This document shows, piece after piece, positions 9,299-20,731 of a DNA stretch of 64,000 nucleotides (position 1 is the first letter of the stretch; the number at the start of each line of letters is the position of its first letter). The stretch lies in contig NZ_NCVK01000010.1 in assembly GCF_002096845.1 (NCBI RefSeq), positions 1-64,000 on the forward strand, in the 5' to 3' direction. The DNA is from Streptococcus mitis (lineage in GTDB: Bacteria > Bacillota > Bacilli > Lactobacillales > Streptococcaceae). Position numbers and translations under genes: made by a program. The notes under the pieces were generated by a model. The model searched no databases, had not been told where the DNA came from, and saw only the letters and a list, made by a program, of their open reading frames with translations.

Positions 9299-11941
9299 AT
9301 GTTTAAAGAATGGAAAGCAATTTTTAAAAAACCAATCTTTATTATTGTCATGATAGGGATTTCTCTTATTCCAGCTCTGTACAATATCATATTTTTATCC
9401 TCAATGTGGGATCCATATGGGAAATTATCGGACTTACCTGTGGCAGTTGTCAATAATGATAAAGAGGCTTCCTATAATGGTAATAGCATGTCTATAGGAA
9501 AAGACATGGTGTCCAATTTAAAAGAAAATAAAACCTTGGATTTTCATTTTGTAGATGAAGAAGAAGGTAAGAAGGGTTTAGAAAATGGCGATTACTATAT
9601 GGTAGTAACTTTACCAAGTGATTTATCTGAAAAAGCAGCTTCTATTTTAACGGATCATCCAGAGCAAATGCAAATCGATTATCATACTTCAAGTGGTCAT
9701 AGTTTTATTGCTAGCAAGATGAGCGATTCTGCTATGACACAATTAAAGCAGAATGTTTCTACCAATGTAACCGAGACCTATACTAAAGCTTTATTCAATA
9801 AAATGGTCGATTTAAAGGATGGTATGAGTCAAGCAGCTTCAGGTAGTGAAAAATTAACTGATGGAGCTAATCAATTAGTGACAGGAAGTCAAACATTGAC
9901 TACTAACCTACACTCTTTAGCAGATTCAAGTTTAACATTTTCAAATGGAACGGAGCAGTTTACTAAAGGATTATCCTCTTATGTTTCTGGTGTTGAACAA
10001 CTTCATCTTGGCTTAGGGAATTTTAATAGTGGTTTAGTTACATATACTGGTGCAGTGAGTCAATTAGATAGTGGGTTAGGTCAATTAGCTTCTAAAAGTC
10101 CTGAATTAGTAGGAGGAATCAATCAATTATATACTGGTGTAGAAGCCTATACTGGCGGTGTTTCTCAGCTCAATACTGGTCTTAATCAACTTTCATCTGG
10201 TGTTAGTGCCTATACAAATGGAGTGGGAAATCTTGCAACAGGTGCTAGTCAGTTATCTAATCAATCAGCTACCCTTCGAATGGGGGTGGAGCAATTAAGT
10301 GAAGGGATTCAACAACTTTCTAGCAAGTTAGATGCTTCGTCTGGGAAAAAAGATCAAATTAATCAATTATCTTCTGGTCTGAATCAGTTAAATCAAGTTA
10401 TTCAAAATATTGATGTTGAAGATACAAAACAATTAGATTCTGTTTTATCAAGTATAGTATCTCTTTCTAATCAAATGTTAGCAAGTGTTCAGTCTGAAAA
10501 AGCAACTACATTAGCCAATATTCAATCGACAGCAGCTTACCAATCATTGACAAGTGAGCAACAAGCTGAGATAAGCGCTTCTGTATCTCAAAATTCGACT
10601 GATAGTATTCAATCAGCTCAGTCAATTATAGCTTTAGTACAAGGTTTACAGGGAAGTTTAGAAAACTTACAAAATCAATCTTCAAATCTTTCGACTTTAA
10701 AAAATCAAGCTAATAAAGTATTACCGCTTGCTTCTACTTCTTTGACAGGATTGTCAAGTGGATTAACAGAGATACAAGGAGCTGTTACTAGTAAATTAGT
10801 TCCTGACAGTCAGTCGATTGCATTAGGTGTAAACGCATATACTGCAGGTGTTGATAAAATTTCTCAAGACGCAAGTCAACTAAGTGAAAAAAATGCCACC
10901 TTGACAGGTAGTTTGGATCAACTAGTTTCAGGCTCAACTACCTTGACACAAAAATCTTCTAACTTGACAGCAGGAGTTAGTCAATTAGTTGAAAAAACTC
11001 CAAAATTAGTGTCTGGTATTGAAAAATTATCAACTGGCTCCAATCAATTGAATCAAAAGAGTCAAGAATTGATAGCAGGAGTTGATAAATTGCAGTCAGG
11101 CTCTAGCCAACTAGCTGACAAATCTAGTCAGTTAATTTCAGGTGCTTCTCAATTAGAAAGTGGAGCTAATAAATTGGCAGATGGAGCTGGGAAACTAGCA
11201 GAAGGTGGAACAAAGTTAGCTTCTGGATTGGAAGGTTTACAGACAGGAGTTGTTTCTTTAGGACAAGGACTAAGTAATGCTAGTGATCAACTTAAATCAG
11301 CATCAACGGAATCTAAAAATGCAGAGATTTTGTCAAATCCACTCAATCTTTTCAAAACAGACAATGACCAAGTTCCTGTAAATGGAATCGCAATGGCTCC
11401 TTATATGATATCAGTTGCTCTTTTTGTTGCAGCAATATCAACAAATATGATCTTTGCGAAGTTGCCTTCAGGACGTCATTCAGAGAGCCGTTGGGCTTGG
11501 TTGAAATCTCGAGCTGAAATAAATGGTATTATAGCTGTTTTAGCAGGAATTTTGGTATATGGAGGAGTTCATCTTATTGGTTTAATTGCAAATCATGAGA
11601 TGAGAACATTTATTCTCATTATCCTAACAAGTTTAGTATTCATGTCCATGGTGACCGCTTTAACAACATGGAATAACCGTATAGGAGCTTTCTTCTCTCT
11701 TATTTTGCTTTTATTACAGTTAGCATCAAGTGCAGGTACCTATCCACTTGCTTTGACAAATGATTTCTTTAGAACTATTAATCCTTGGTTACCAATGAGT
11801 TATTCGGTTTCGGGATTACGACAAACAATTTCTATGACAGGGAATATTCATTATCAAGTCATTTTCCTTGCTGTGATACTAGCTCTATTTACTGGTTTAG
11901 GTATGCTAGCATACCAACCTAAGAAAATGGAAGAAGATTAA
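9299..11941 (+). CDS. YhgE/Pip-type membrane protein
   Basis: The product (about 880 residues) has one N-terminal membrane segment (about 15-37), a long extracellular region dominated by roughly a dozen degenerate heptad-like repeats (LxxGxxQLxxGxxxL), and five to six C-terminal membrane segments resembling an ABC-2 permease end. This is the YhgE/phage-infection-protein architecture; in lactococci Pip is a phage receptor and a relative (EsaA) belongs to type VII secretion. The substrate here is unknown. I chose the ATG at 9299, seven codons after the first possible start, because AAAGGAG fits it. It is likely repressed by the divergent TetR protein. Confidence 0.85.
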   Translation: MFKEWKAIFKKPIFIIVMIGISLIPALYNIIFLSSMWDPYGKLSDLPVAVVNNDKEASYNGNSMSIGKDMVSNLKENKTLDFHFVDEEEGKKGLENGDYYMVVTLPSDLSEKAASILTDHPEQMQIDYHTSSGHSFIASKMSDSAMTQLKQNVSTNVTETYTKALFNKMVDLKDGMSQAASGSEKLTDGANQLVTGSQTLTTNLHSLADSSLTFSNGTEQFTKGLSSYVSGVEQLHLGLGNFNSGLVTYTGAVSQLDSGLGQLASKSPELVGGINQLYTGVEAYTGGVSQLNTGLNQLSSGVSAYTNGVGNLATGASQLSNQSATLRMGVEQLSEGIQQLSSKLDASSGKKDQINQLSSGLNQLNQVIQNIDVEDTKQLDSVLSSIVSLSNQMLASVQSEKATTLANIQSTAAYQSLTSEQQAEISASVSQNSTDSIQSAQSIIALVQGLQGSLENLQNQSSNLSTLKNQANKVLPLASTSLTGLSSGLTEIQGAVTSKLVPDSQSIALGVNAYTAGVDKISQDASQLSEKNATLTGSLDQLVSGSTTLTQKSSNLTAGVSQLVEKTPKLVSGIEKLSTGSNQLNQKSQELIAGVDKLQSGSSQLADKSSQLISGASQLESGANKLADGAGKLAEGGTKLASGLEGLQTGVVSLGQGLSNASDQLKSASTESKNAEILSNPLNLFKTDNDQVPVNGIAMAPYMISVALFVAAISTNMIFAKLPSGRHSESRWAWLKSRAEINGIIAVLAGILVYGGVHLIGLIANHEMRTFILIILTSLVFMSMVTALTTWNNRIGAFFSLILLLLQLASSAGTYPLALTNDFFRTINPWLPMSYSVSGLRQTISMTGNIHYQVIFLAVILALFTGLGMLAYQPKKMEED

Positions 11942-11971
11942 AAAATCGACCGATTAACTGGTCGATTTTTT
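11942..11971. terminator. Bidirectional terminator
   Basis: The stem AAAATCGACC/GGTCGATTTTTT with T/A tracts on both sides separates the convergent YhgE/Pip and YfhO genes. It touches the last codons of the minus-strand gene. Confidence 0.85.
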
Positions 11972-14513
11972 ATGTCTTAGATGGCTTTCGTTTGTGATTA
12001 TAGATTCCAAATATTAAAAGAGAAGTAAAGGAACAGATTGCTCCAGTAATAAACCCATTGGGAATGAAGGAAAGTGTAATAGTTCCTTTTCCCTTAGGAA
12101 CGTCAACTTTCATAAAACCAGTTTGAGCTTGTTTAATTTCTATTTTCTTACCATCTTGGTAGGCAGACCATCCTTTGTCATAAGGAATGGTGAAGAAAAT
12201 AGATGTATCTTGTTTGACATCATATGTAGCAAAGACCTTATTTTTAGAAGTTGATACTGTGACAGGTTGTTCTTTAATTTTTTGAATTGCCTCGGTGAAA
12301 GTTTTGATATCTAAACGATAGAAGGTAGGAGATTCAAATGATACTTGTGGATTTCCAGGGAAACTAACATTAATATTGAAAGTTTTTTTCTCTTTAGTAT
12401 ATCCTAGATTAAAGAAGGAGAAGACATTATCAGTTGTAAAAGTTTTCTTTTCCCCATTGACAAGGATGTCAACTTTCTTTTGTTTATCATTAGAAAAGTG
12501 AAGGTTTGTGAAAGAAAGATAAACTTGGCTGTTTTCTGGCACTTCAATTTGATACTGGATTGCTGCATCCTCATTTGAAGAGCTTGTGACACTAATCAAA
12601 TCATTAGTATTTTCTGTTTTGTCATAAGGGATTGGAGAAAAATAATCAAAATCGACGTTAGCAAGTTGATTTAAAAATGAGGCCTGATTATCCAAGGTAT
12701 GTTCATTGAACTTGACATCATTGTAAACAGATTGACTAGCAAAGGCAATCGGGAGAGAGAATTGATTTTCATATAGGGTAAGATTATCTTTTTGATAGAT
12801 ATCTTTAAAACCATATTTATCAATAGGACTGTCTGAGATATTGTACTGGATACCAAATAAACTATCAGCCAAAATACTATTATTGGTATAACGGAGATTT
12901 AGATTAGTCCCAGAGGATTTAAAACCAAGTTTATCCAAAGTAGAGCTTGCTGAACGATTTCGAACAGATGAAAATTGAGAGATTCCATTATAGTTGAATT
13001 TCATACTGTCATTTCCTGTCTGAGTTTGTAGTTTTTCAGTACGAGTAAATTGATTTCCAATATATGTTGAGAAAGATTCCATAGCTGGGATATCTCGATT
13101 ATATGCATTTCGAGAAGCAAAACCCCATTCCTTAGCAATTCCGTCTATTTGAGATGAAGCATTTAAACTCATTTCAACCATTATAAATAAAGAGATTAGA
13201 ATGGCAAATAGATTTACAGAGATAAATTTTTTGATAACTGCAAGGAGTAAAAGAGAATAGACAACTAAAAATTCAAGAGTAAGCAGAATATTCAAATCTG
13301 TTAAAAAAGAATAATGTGATTTTAGATAGATGGTAGCTAAAAATCCTGCTACTACAAGAAAAAGCGAAACTAAAAAATTCCAGACTTTAAGTTCTTTCAG
13401 ACGATTTAAGACTTCTGCTGCTGTGTAAATTAACAAGGTAGAGAAAATCCAAGCATAGCGATGTAAAAACATGTTTGGAGTATGCATGCCTTGCCAAAAT
13501 AAATCAAGAGCTTCTATATAAAAGCTTGCAATTAGAAATGCAAAGAAAATTGCATAGATAAGTTTCACGTGAAACTTAATAGATTTCATCGTAAAAAATA
13601 AAATAGTCAAAATAAAGGGAAGTAGTCCAACAAAAATCATTGGGATGGCCCCATACTTTGTTGTGTCAAAGGAACCGATGAATTGTTTAGCAAAGAGATC
13701 AAGATACCAGCTACTTTCAGTTTGAAACTTTGTAATTTCAGTTAATTTTTCCCCATGTGTCTGTAAATCAAACAGAGTAGGAAGAGTCAGAATCAAACTA
13801 GCCATACCAGCTAAAAAGGAGGTCACAACAAAATCAAGAACAGATGATTTTCGGGTTTTAAAGTTCCACGAAATTTGACAGAGATACCAGAAAATAAGAA
13901 ATAATGCTGTCATATATCCAAAATAATAGTTTTGGATAAATAAGATTGACAGACTTGTAAAGTACAATATGAATTTCTTTTCAGTGATAAGTAGCTGTAA
14001 ACCAGTTATAATTAAAGGAATCAAGATAAAAACATCTAGCCAGGTTTTTATCTCTAATTGACTGACAGTGAAACTCATCAGAGCATAGGAAGTAGATAAA
14101 GCTAGTTTTAAAGGCTTAGGAATCGATTGAAATAATTTATTTAAACTAAAGTAAGTTGACAGTCCAATCAATCCAAATTTTAAGAGAGTTGTCAGATAGA
14201 CAGCATCTGGCATATTCGTTAGATCAAAAAAGTAAACTAGTGGTGAAAGGAAACTACCCAAGTAATAACTAGATAGGGCATAGAAATTCAATCCGAGGCC
14301 ACTTGTAAAGGTGTAGAACAAACTACCATTTCCGTGTAGGATATTTCTTAGAGCTATATCAAAAATAACGTATTGATGAAACCCATCTCCTAATAGTGGA
14401 GATGTATCGCTATTCCAGTAGATACCTTGAGATAGATATACTCCTATCATAATGATTATGGGAATGATGAAAGAAACAAAATAGGTCCAGTATGTTTTAA
14501 AAAATAATTTCAT
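11970..14513 (-). CDS. YfhO-family multi-spanning membrane protein
   Basis: The 847-residue protein has about a dozen N-terminal membrane segments with a GT-C glycosyltransferase-like first loop (residues 30-60 include HQYVIFDIALRN), a large extracellular domain (about 460-815) and one final membrane segment. This is the YfhO family; Bacillus and Listeria members take part in lipoteichoic acid glycosylation. A role in decorating cell-wall polymers is an inference here. A perfect parS site lies inside the gene at 13561-13576. Confidence 0.85.
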   Translation of the reverse strand: MKLFFKTYWTYFVSFIIPIIIMIGVYLSQGIYWNSDTSPLLGDGFHQYVIFDIALRNILHGNGSLFYTFTSGLGLNFYALSSYYLGSFLSPLVYFFDLTNMPDAVYLTTLLKFGLIGLSTYFSLNKLFQSIPKPLKLALSTSYALMSFTVSQLEIKTWLDVFILIPLIITGLQLLITEKKFILYFTSLSILFIQNYYFGYMTALFLIFWYLCQISWNFKTRKSSVLDFVVTSFLAGMASLILTLPTLFDLQTHGEKLTEITKFQTESSWYLDLFAKQFIGSFDTTKYGAIPMIFVGLLPFILTILFFTMKSIKFHVKLIYAIFFAFLIASFYIEALDLFWQGMHTPNMFLHRYAWIFSTLLIYTAAEVLNRLKELKVWNFLVSLFLVVAGFLATIYLKSHYSFLTDLNILLTLEFLVVYSLLLLAVIKKFISVNLFAILISLFIMVEMSLNASSQIDGIAKEWGFASRNAYNRDIPAMESFSTYIGNQFTRTEKLQTQTGNDSMKFNYNGISQFSSVRNRSASSTLDKLGFKSSGTNLNLRYTNNSILADSLFGIQYNISDSPIDKYGFKDIYQKDNLTLYENQFSLPIAFASQSVYNDVKFNEHTLDNQASFLNQLANVDFDYFSPIPYDKTENTNDLISVTSSSNEDAAIQYQIEVPENSQVYLSFTNLHFSNDKQKKVDILVNGEKKTFTTDNVFSFFNLGYTKEKKTFNINVSFPGNPQVSFESPTFYRLDIKTFTEAIQKIKEQPVTVSTSKNKVFATYDVKQDTSIFFTIPYDKGWSAYQDGKKIEIKQAQTGFMKVDVPKGKGTITLSFIPNGFITGAICSFTSLLIFGIYNHKRKPSKT
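13561..13576. other. parS: parS centromere-like site
   Basis: AGTTTCACGTGAAACT is a perfect 16-base palindrome matching the parS consensus for ParB/Spo0J. It lies inside the YfhO-type gene about 10 kb from parB. Confidence 0.92.
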
Positions 14514-14533
14514 GTTACCTCATAAAATGTTAG

Positions 14534-14570
14534 AAAACTCAGCTGGTTAACCCAACTGAGTTTTGAATTT
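14534..14570 (-). terminator. Terminator of ABC-F gene
   Basis: The hairpin AAAACTCAGCTGG-TTAA-CCCAACTGAGTTTT lies between the stop codon of the ABC-F gene and the start of the YfhO gene, both on the minus strand. Confidence 0.8.
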
Positions 14571-14572
14571 TT

Positions 14573-16195
14573 TTAGTCTTTCCAAAGTTCTTTAACTTTT
14601 GCTTGTACTTCTGCATTCTCTAGGAATTCATCATAGGTTTCATCGATACGGTCAATGACGCCATTTTTAGACAAGACAATGATATGGTTGGCTAGAGTTT
14701 GAATAAACTCGTGGTCATGGCTGGCAAAGATGATTGATTCTTTAAAGTTTTTCAATCCATCATTCAAGCTTGAGATAGATTCCAAGTCCAAGTGATTGGT
14801 TGGATCATCAAGTACAAGGACATTTGATTTTAAGAGCATGAGTTTTGAAAGCATGACACGAACTTTTTCTCCCCCTGACAAGACATTTACAGGTTTGTTA
14901 ACCTCATCTCCAGAGAAGAGCATACGGCCGAGGAAGCCACGTAGGAAAGTATTGTCATCTTCTTCTTTACTTGCGAATTGACGCAACCAGTCAAGGATTG
15001 ACTCTCCTCCTGCAAAATCTGCCGAGTTATCTTTTGGCAAGTAAGAACGGCTAGTAGTTACTCCCCACTTGACAGTTCCTTCATAGTCAATGTCCCCCAT
15101 GATTGCACGAATTAATGCAGTCGTTTGGATGTCATTTTGTCCAATAAGCGCTGTCTTATCACCTGGACGCAAGATAAAGTTGATGTTATCTAAAATAGTC
15201 TCACCATCAATCTTTACAGTTAGATTTTCCACTGTCAAGAGGTCATTACCAATTTCACGTTCCGCTTTAAAGTTGATAAATGGATATTTACGACTAGATG
15301 GCACAATTTCTTCAAGTTCAATTTTATCAAGCATTTTCTTACGTGATGTTGCTTGTCTTGATTTAGAAGCATTAGCAGAGAAACGAGCAACGAACTCTTG
15401 CAATTGTTTAATTTTTTCTTCTGCTTTGGCATTACGGTCTGCTAGCAATTTAGCAGCGAGTTCAGAAGATTCCTTCCAGAAGTCATAGTTTCCGACATAG
15501 AGTTTTATTTTTCCAAAGTCAAGGTCGGCCATGTGAGTACATACTTTGTTTAAGAAGTGACGGTCGTGGGATACTACGATAACGGTGTTATCAAAGTCAA
15601 TCAAGAAGTCTTCTAACCAAGTAATAGATTGGATGTCTAAACCGTTGGTAGGCTCGTCCAAAAGAAGGACATCTGGTTTACCAAAAAGTGCTTTGGCTAG
15701 GAGAACCTTTACTTTCTCACCGTTAGCCAATTCACTCATATTTTGATAGTGCAATTCTTCTGGGATATTTAGGTTTTGAAGGAGTTGAGAGGCTTCACTT
15801 TCTGCTTCCCAGCCTCCAAGCTCGGCAAACTCTCCTTCAAGTTCGGCAGCACGGACTCCGTCCTCATCTGAGAAATCTTCCTTCATGTAGATGGCATCTT
15901 TCTCTTTCATGATGCTATAAAGTTTTTCATTTCCCATGATAACAACATCAATGGCACGTTCATCTTCATAGTCAAAGTGATTTTGACGAAGAACAGAGAG
16001 ACGTTCATCTGGACCAAGAGAGATGTGACCAGTAGTAGGTTCGATATCTCCAGCTAAAATTTTTAAAAAGGTTGATTTTCCGGCACCATTAGCACCAATT
16101 AATCCGTAAGTATTTCCTTCTGTAAATTTGATATTGACATCATCAAAAAGTTTGCGATCACTAAAACGTAGTGAAACATCAGATACTGTAAGCAA
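14573..16195 (-). CDS. ABC-F family ATPase (YkpA/YbiT-like ribosome-associated)
   Basis: The 540-residue protein has two ABC domains without membrane segments: Walker A GANGAGKST (about residue 36) with signature LANGE, and GQNDIQTTA with signature LSGGEK near residue 440, joined by a charged linker containing SRKKMLDKIELEEI. This is the ABC-F layout of proteins acting on the ribosomal E site. The second Walker A is degenerate (GQNDIQTT lacks the usual GKT), which is common in the YkpA/YbiT branch. An exact translation role cannot be read from the sequence. Confidence 0.92.
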   Translation of the reverse strand: MLTVSDVSLRFSDRKLFDDVNIKFTEGNTYGLIGANGAGKSTFLKILAGDIEPTTGHISLGPDERLSVLRQNHFDYEDERAIDVVIMGNEKLYSIMKEKDAIYMKEDFSDEDGVRAAELEGEFAELGGWEAESEASQLLQNLNIPEELHYQNMSELANGEKVKVLLAKALFGKPDVLLLDEPTNGLDIQSITWLEDFLIDFDNTVIVVSHDRHFLNKVCTHMADLDFGKIKLYVGNYDFWKESSELAAKLLADRNAKAEEKIKQLQEFVARFSANASKSRQATSRKKMLDKIELEEIVPSSRKYPFINFKAEREIGNDLLTVENLTVKIDGETILDNINFILRPGDKTALIGQNDIQTTALIRAIMGDIDYEGTVKWGVTTSRSYLPKDNSADFAGGESILDWLRQFASKEEDDNTFLRGFLGRMLFSGDEVNKPVNVLSGGEKVRVMLSKLMLLKSNVLVLDDPTNHLDLESISSLNDGLKNFKESIIFASHDHEFIQTLANHIIVLSKNGVIDRIDETYDEFLENAEVQAKVKELWKD

Positions 16196-16400
16196 TGTTT
16201 TTCTCCTATATGTGTAATATATTTATTCTACTAGAAAATACGGAAATATTCAAATTTTTATCTGTCAATTTTGTGTAAATTAAATTTACAGCACACTTTA
16301 CAGAAATCTGTAAATAGCAAGGCTGATTTATTTTGATAAATTACGGTTATTTCATTAAAAAAATGCTATAATTGAAGGGACCATATCGAAGGAGAATAAA

Positions 16401-17426
16401 ATGACTAAACCCATTATTTTAACAGGAGACCGTCCAACAGGAAAATTGCATATTGGACATTATGTTGGAAGTCTCAAAAATCGAGTATTATTACAGGAAG
16501 AGGATAAGTATGATATGTTTGTGTTCTTGGCTGACCAACAAGCCTTGACAGATCATGCCAAAGATCCTCAAACTATTGTAGAGTCTATCGGAAATGTGGC
16601 TTTGGATTATCTTGCAGTTGGATTGGATCCAAGTAAATCAACTATCTTTATTCAAAGCCAAATTCCAGAATTAGCTGAGTTGTCTATGTATTATATGAAT
16701 TTGGTGTCATTAGCACGTTTGGAGCGTAATCCAACTGTTAAGACAGAAATTGCTCAGAAAGGATTTGGAGAAAGCATTCCGACAGGATTCTTAGTCTATC
16801 CAATAGCTCAAGCAGCTGACATTACAGCTTTCAAGGCTAACTATGTTCCTGTTGGGACAGACCAAAAACCAATGATTGAGCAAACTCGCGAGATTGTTCG
16901 TTCTTTTAATAATGCATATAACTGTGATGTCTTGGTAGAGCCGGAAGGTATTTATCCAGAAAATGAGAGAGCAGGGCGTTTGCCTGGTTTAGATGGAAAT
17001 GCTAAAATGTCTAAATCACTCAATAATGGTATTTATTTAGCTGATGATGCGGATACTTTGCGTAAAAAAGTAATGAGTATGTATACAGATCCAGATCATA
17101 TTCGTGTTGAGGATCCAGGTAAAATTGAAGGAAATATGGTTTTCCATTATCTAGATGTTTTTGGTCGTCCAGAAGATGCTCAAGAAATCGCTGACATGAA
17201 AGAACATTATCAACGAGGTGGTCTTGGTGATGTGAAGACCAAGCGTTATTTACTTGAAATATTAGAACGTGAACTGGGTCCTATTCGTGAGCGCCGTATC
17301 GAATTTGCTAAGGATATGGGAGAAGTTTATAATATGCTTCAAAAAGGTAGTGAAAGAGCGCGTGAAGTTGCGGGTCAAACCCTATCTGAGGTTAAAGGGG
17401 CAATGGGACTTCATTACTTTAACTAA
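16401..17426 (+). CDS. trpS: Tryptophanyl-tRNA synthetase
   Basis: The 341-residue class I synthetase charges tRNA-Trp. It has the HIGH-type motif [13 protein letters not shown] (about residues 11-23) and the KMSKS motif ([11 protein letters not shown], about 196-206). The typical TrpRS length and C-terminal region are present. An extended -10 TGCTATAAT precedes it at 16364-16372. No T-box leader is visible in the 200 bases upstream. Confidence 0.97.
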   Translation: MTKPIILTGDRPTGKLHIGHYVGSLKNRVLLQEEDKYDMFVFLADQQALTDHAKDPQTIVESIGNVALDYLAVGLDPSKSTIFIQSQIPELAELSMYYMNLVSLARLERNPTVKTEIAQKGFGESIPTGFLVYPIAQAADITAFKANYVPVGTDQKPMIEQTREIVRSFNNAYNCDVLVEPEGIYPENERAGRLPGLDGNAKMSKSLNNGIYLADDADTLRKKVMSMYTDPDHIRVEDPGKIEGNMVFHYLDVFGRPEDAQEIADMKEHYQRGGLGDVKTKRYLLEILERELGPIRERRIEFAKDMGEVYNMLQKGSERAREVAGQTLSEVKGAMGLHYFN

Positions 17427-17441
17427 GTTTATTTTACAAGA

Positions 17442-17478
17442 AACTATCATTTCTATCTCGAAGAAAAGATAGTTTTTT
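17442..17478 (+). terminator. trpS terminator
   Basis: AACTATC and GATAGTT can pair around an 18-19-base loop, followed by a T run. Confidence 0.7.
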
Positions 17479-17495
17479 ATTTACCCCTGTAACAT

Positions 17496-19056
<1,561 letters not shown>

Positions 19057-19063
19057 AAAAATG

Positions 19064-19095
19064 AAAAGAACTCCAGTAAAAACAGGAGTTCTTTT
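19064..19095. terminator. Bidirectional terminator between guaB and recF
   Basis: The stem AAAAGAACTCC/GGAGTTCTTTT has A/T tracts on both sides and separates the two convergent genes. Confidence 0.88.
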
Positions 19096-19104
19096 AAAAT
19101 GTTG

Positions 19105-20202
19105 TCAATTTTCATTTACAGTAACTTTACCATCCTGAATAGTGAAGATACTTAGATTTTCTGGCAGATTTTGAAGATGATCTAAGCTTGTTGTTGTGAT
19201 AAAGGTTTGGATTGAATGAGAAATCGTTTCTAATAATTTTAACTGTCTAGTGTTGTCAAGTTCACTCATAACATCGTCAAGCAATAATATCGGAGATTCT
19301 GTAGTAATACTTTCCATTAATTCGATTTCTGCTAATTTTATAGAAAGGACGAGACTACGATGTTGGCCTTGACTTCCGAAACTAGCATCCATCTCATTTA
19401 TATAAAAAGAAATATCATCTCGATGAGGCCCAACACCAGTATTCTTTTTAAATAAATCTCTGGACCTACTTTTTTCTAAAGCAATTTTGAAAGATTCTGA
19501 TAACTCTGCTTTGTCAATTGGCTTTACAGAAGATTGATAGGATATTGACAGTTCTTCAATCTGATTAGAAAGTTCAAAATGTTTCTTACGGCCAAAATGC
19601 TCTAGTTTTTTAATAAAATCTAAGCGGTGATTCATTACACGACATCCATAATCAACTAGCTGATCATCTAGTACTGAAAGGAAGGTTTCATCTATTGTTT
19701 GAGCTGATTTTAAATAGGTATTTCTTTGCTTAAGAATATGGTTATAATTGGTTAAATCTGATAAATAGATTGGTTTAATTTGTCCAAGCTCCATATCAAT
19801 AAATTTTCGTCGAACTGAAGGTGCTCCTTTAATTAGTTGTAAATCTTCAGGAGCAAATAAGACAACATTCATATGTCCGACATAATCTGAAAGGCGTGCC
19901 TGTTTTAAATGATTAACTTTTGTCACACGCCCTTTTTGTGTTAGTTCAATTTCGAGAGGAATGGCTCCATTTTTTTTCTGAACAAGACCTGAAAGATGAA
20001 GCTGTTCCTCATCAAAATGAATGAGATTTTTATCTGTTCGAGTTCGATGACTACGCGTTAAGGCTAAAAAATAGATAGCCTCTAACATATTTGTTTTACC
20101 TTGCGCATTGCGTCCTAAAAAGACATTTAATTTAGGATTAAAGTCTATTTTCGTCTCTTTATAGTTACGAAAAGTCTTGAGAGATAGGTGTTGTAGCCAC
20201 AT
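19105..20202 (-). CDS. recF: DNA replication/repair ATPase RecF
   Basis: The 365-residue SMC-like ATPase has Walker [16 protein letters not shown] (about residues 29-43), signature SQGQHRS and Walker [13 protein letters not shown]. RecF acts with RecO and RecR to load RecA at single-stranded gaps. In streptococci recF lies away from dnaN, beside guaB, as here. Its start is two bases after the stop of the upstream S4-domain gene, so the two form an operon. Confidence 0.97.
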   Translation of the reverse strand: MWLQHLSLKTFRNYKETKIDFNPKLNVFLGRNAQGKTNMLEAIYFLALTRSHRTRTDKNLIHFDEEQLHLSGLVQKKNGAIPLEIELTQKGRVTKVNHLKQARLSDYVGHMNVVLFAPEDLQLIKGAPSVRRKFIDMELGQIKPIYLSDLTNYNHILKQRNTYLKSAQTIDETFLSVLDDQLVDYGCRVMNHRLDFIKKLEHFGRKKHFELSNQIEELSISYQSSVKPIDKAELSESFKIALEKSRSRDLFKKNTGVGPHRDDISFYINEMDASFGSQGQHRSLVLSIKLAEIELMESITTESPILLLDDVMSELDNTRQLKLLETISHSIQTFITTTSLDHLQNLPENLSIFTIQDGKVTVNEN

Positions 20203-20204
20203 GA

Positions 20205-20573
20205 TTATCTACCAGGGAATCGCGGAGCTTGTTTGCTTTTTGGTGATGAAGCAGGTTTCGATTTGTCTTTTTTTACTCCCTTATTCATCTCTTTGACGAG
20301 TTTAGTGATTCGTTCTTTTTCAACTTTATCAGCTTGGTATTCATCTTGCTCCTCAGAAGTAGGTCGTGTCAACAAGATGTCAATATTCATGTCAGGGATG
20401 TCAATTTTATCGCCAATACGAAGTTTTTTACCGCGACGACTCTCTAATTCCCCATTAAAGTAAACAGAATGTTCAGAGAGAAATGATTTGATAGCTCCTC
20501 CGCTATGTGTAATTCCAAGTTCTTTGAGTAGTGCTTGGAGGGTAATAAATTCTTCAAATAATTTGTATTCCAT
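20205..20573 (-). CDS. yaaA: S4-domain RNA-binding protein YaaA
   Basis: This 122-residue protein has an S4 RNA-binding domain (residues about 10-75, including [25 protein letters not shown]) and a Lys-rich tail. The family is normally next to recF in Firmicutes and its precise target is unknown. The ORF starts with a good ATG near AGGTG. Confidence 0.9.
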   Translation of the reverse strand: MEYKLFEEFITLQALLKELGITHSGGAIKSFLSEHSVYFNGELESRRGKKLRIGDKIDIPDMNIDILLTRPTSEEQDEYQADKVEKERITKLVKEMNKGVKKDKSKPASSPKSKQAPRFPGR

Positions 20574-20731
20574 AATTCACCTCAATCTTTGGTATTATAC
20601 CATATTTTCCTAAAAATAGTGAGAGAAATAGGGAGAAATGTAAGCGATTTTTATTTCAAAAGTGTTACAGAGAACAAGAAAATTTCAGGTTTTCGTGATA
20701 TAATAGAAGTCTGTATATAAGGAGGTAAATC

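Noticed and set aside
9830..11270. Tandem-repeat-like periodicity at DNA level
   Set aside because: It follows the heptad-like protein repeats of the Pip-type extracellular domain; the DNA repeats are too diverged to be a separate element.
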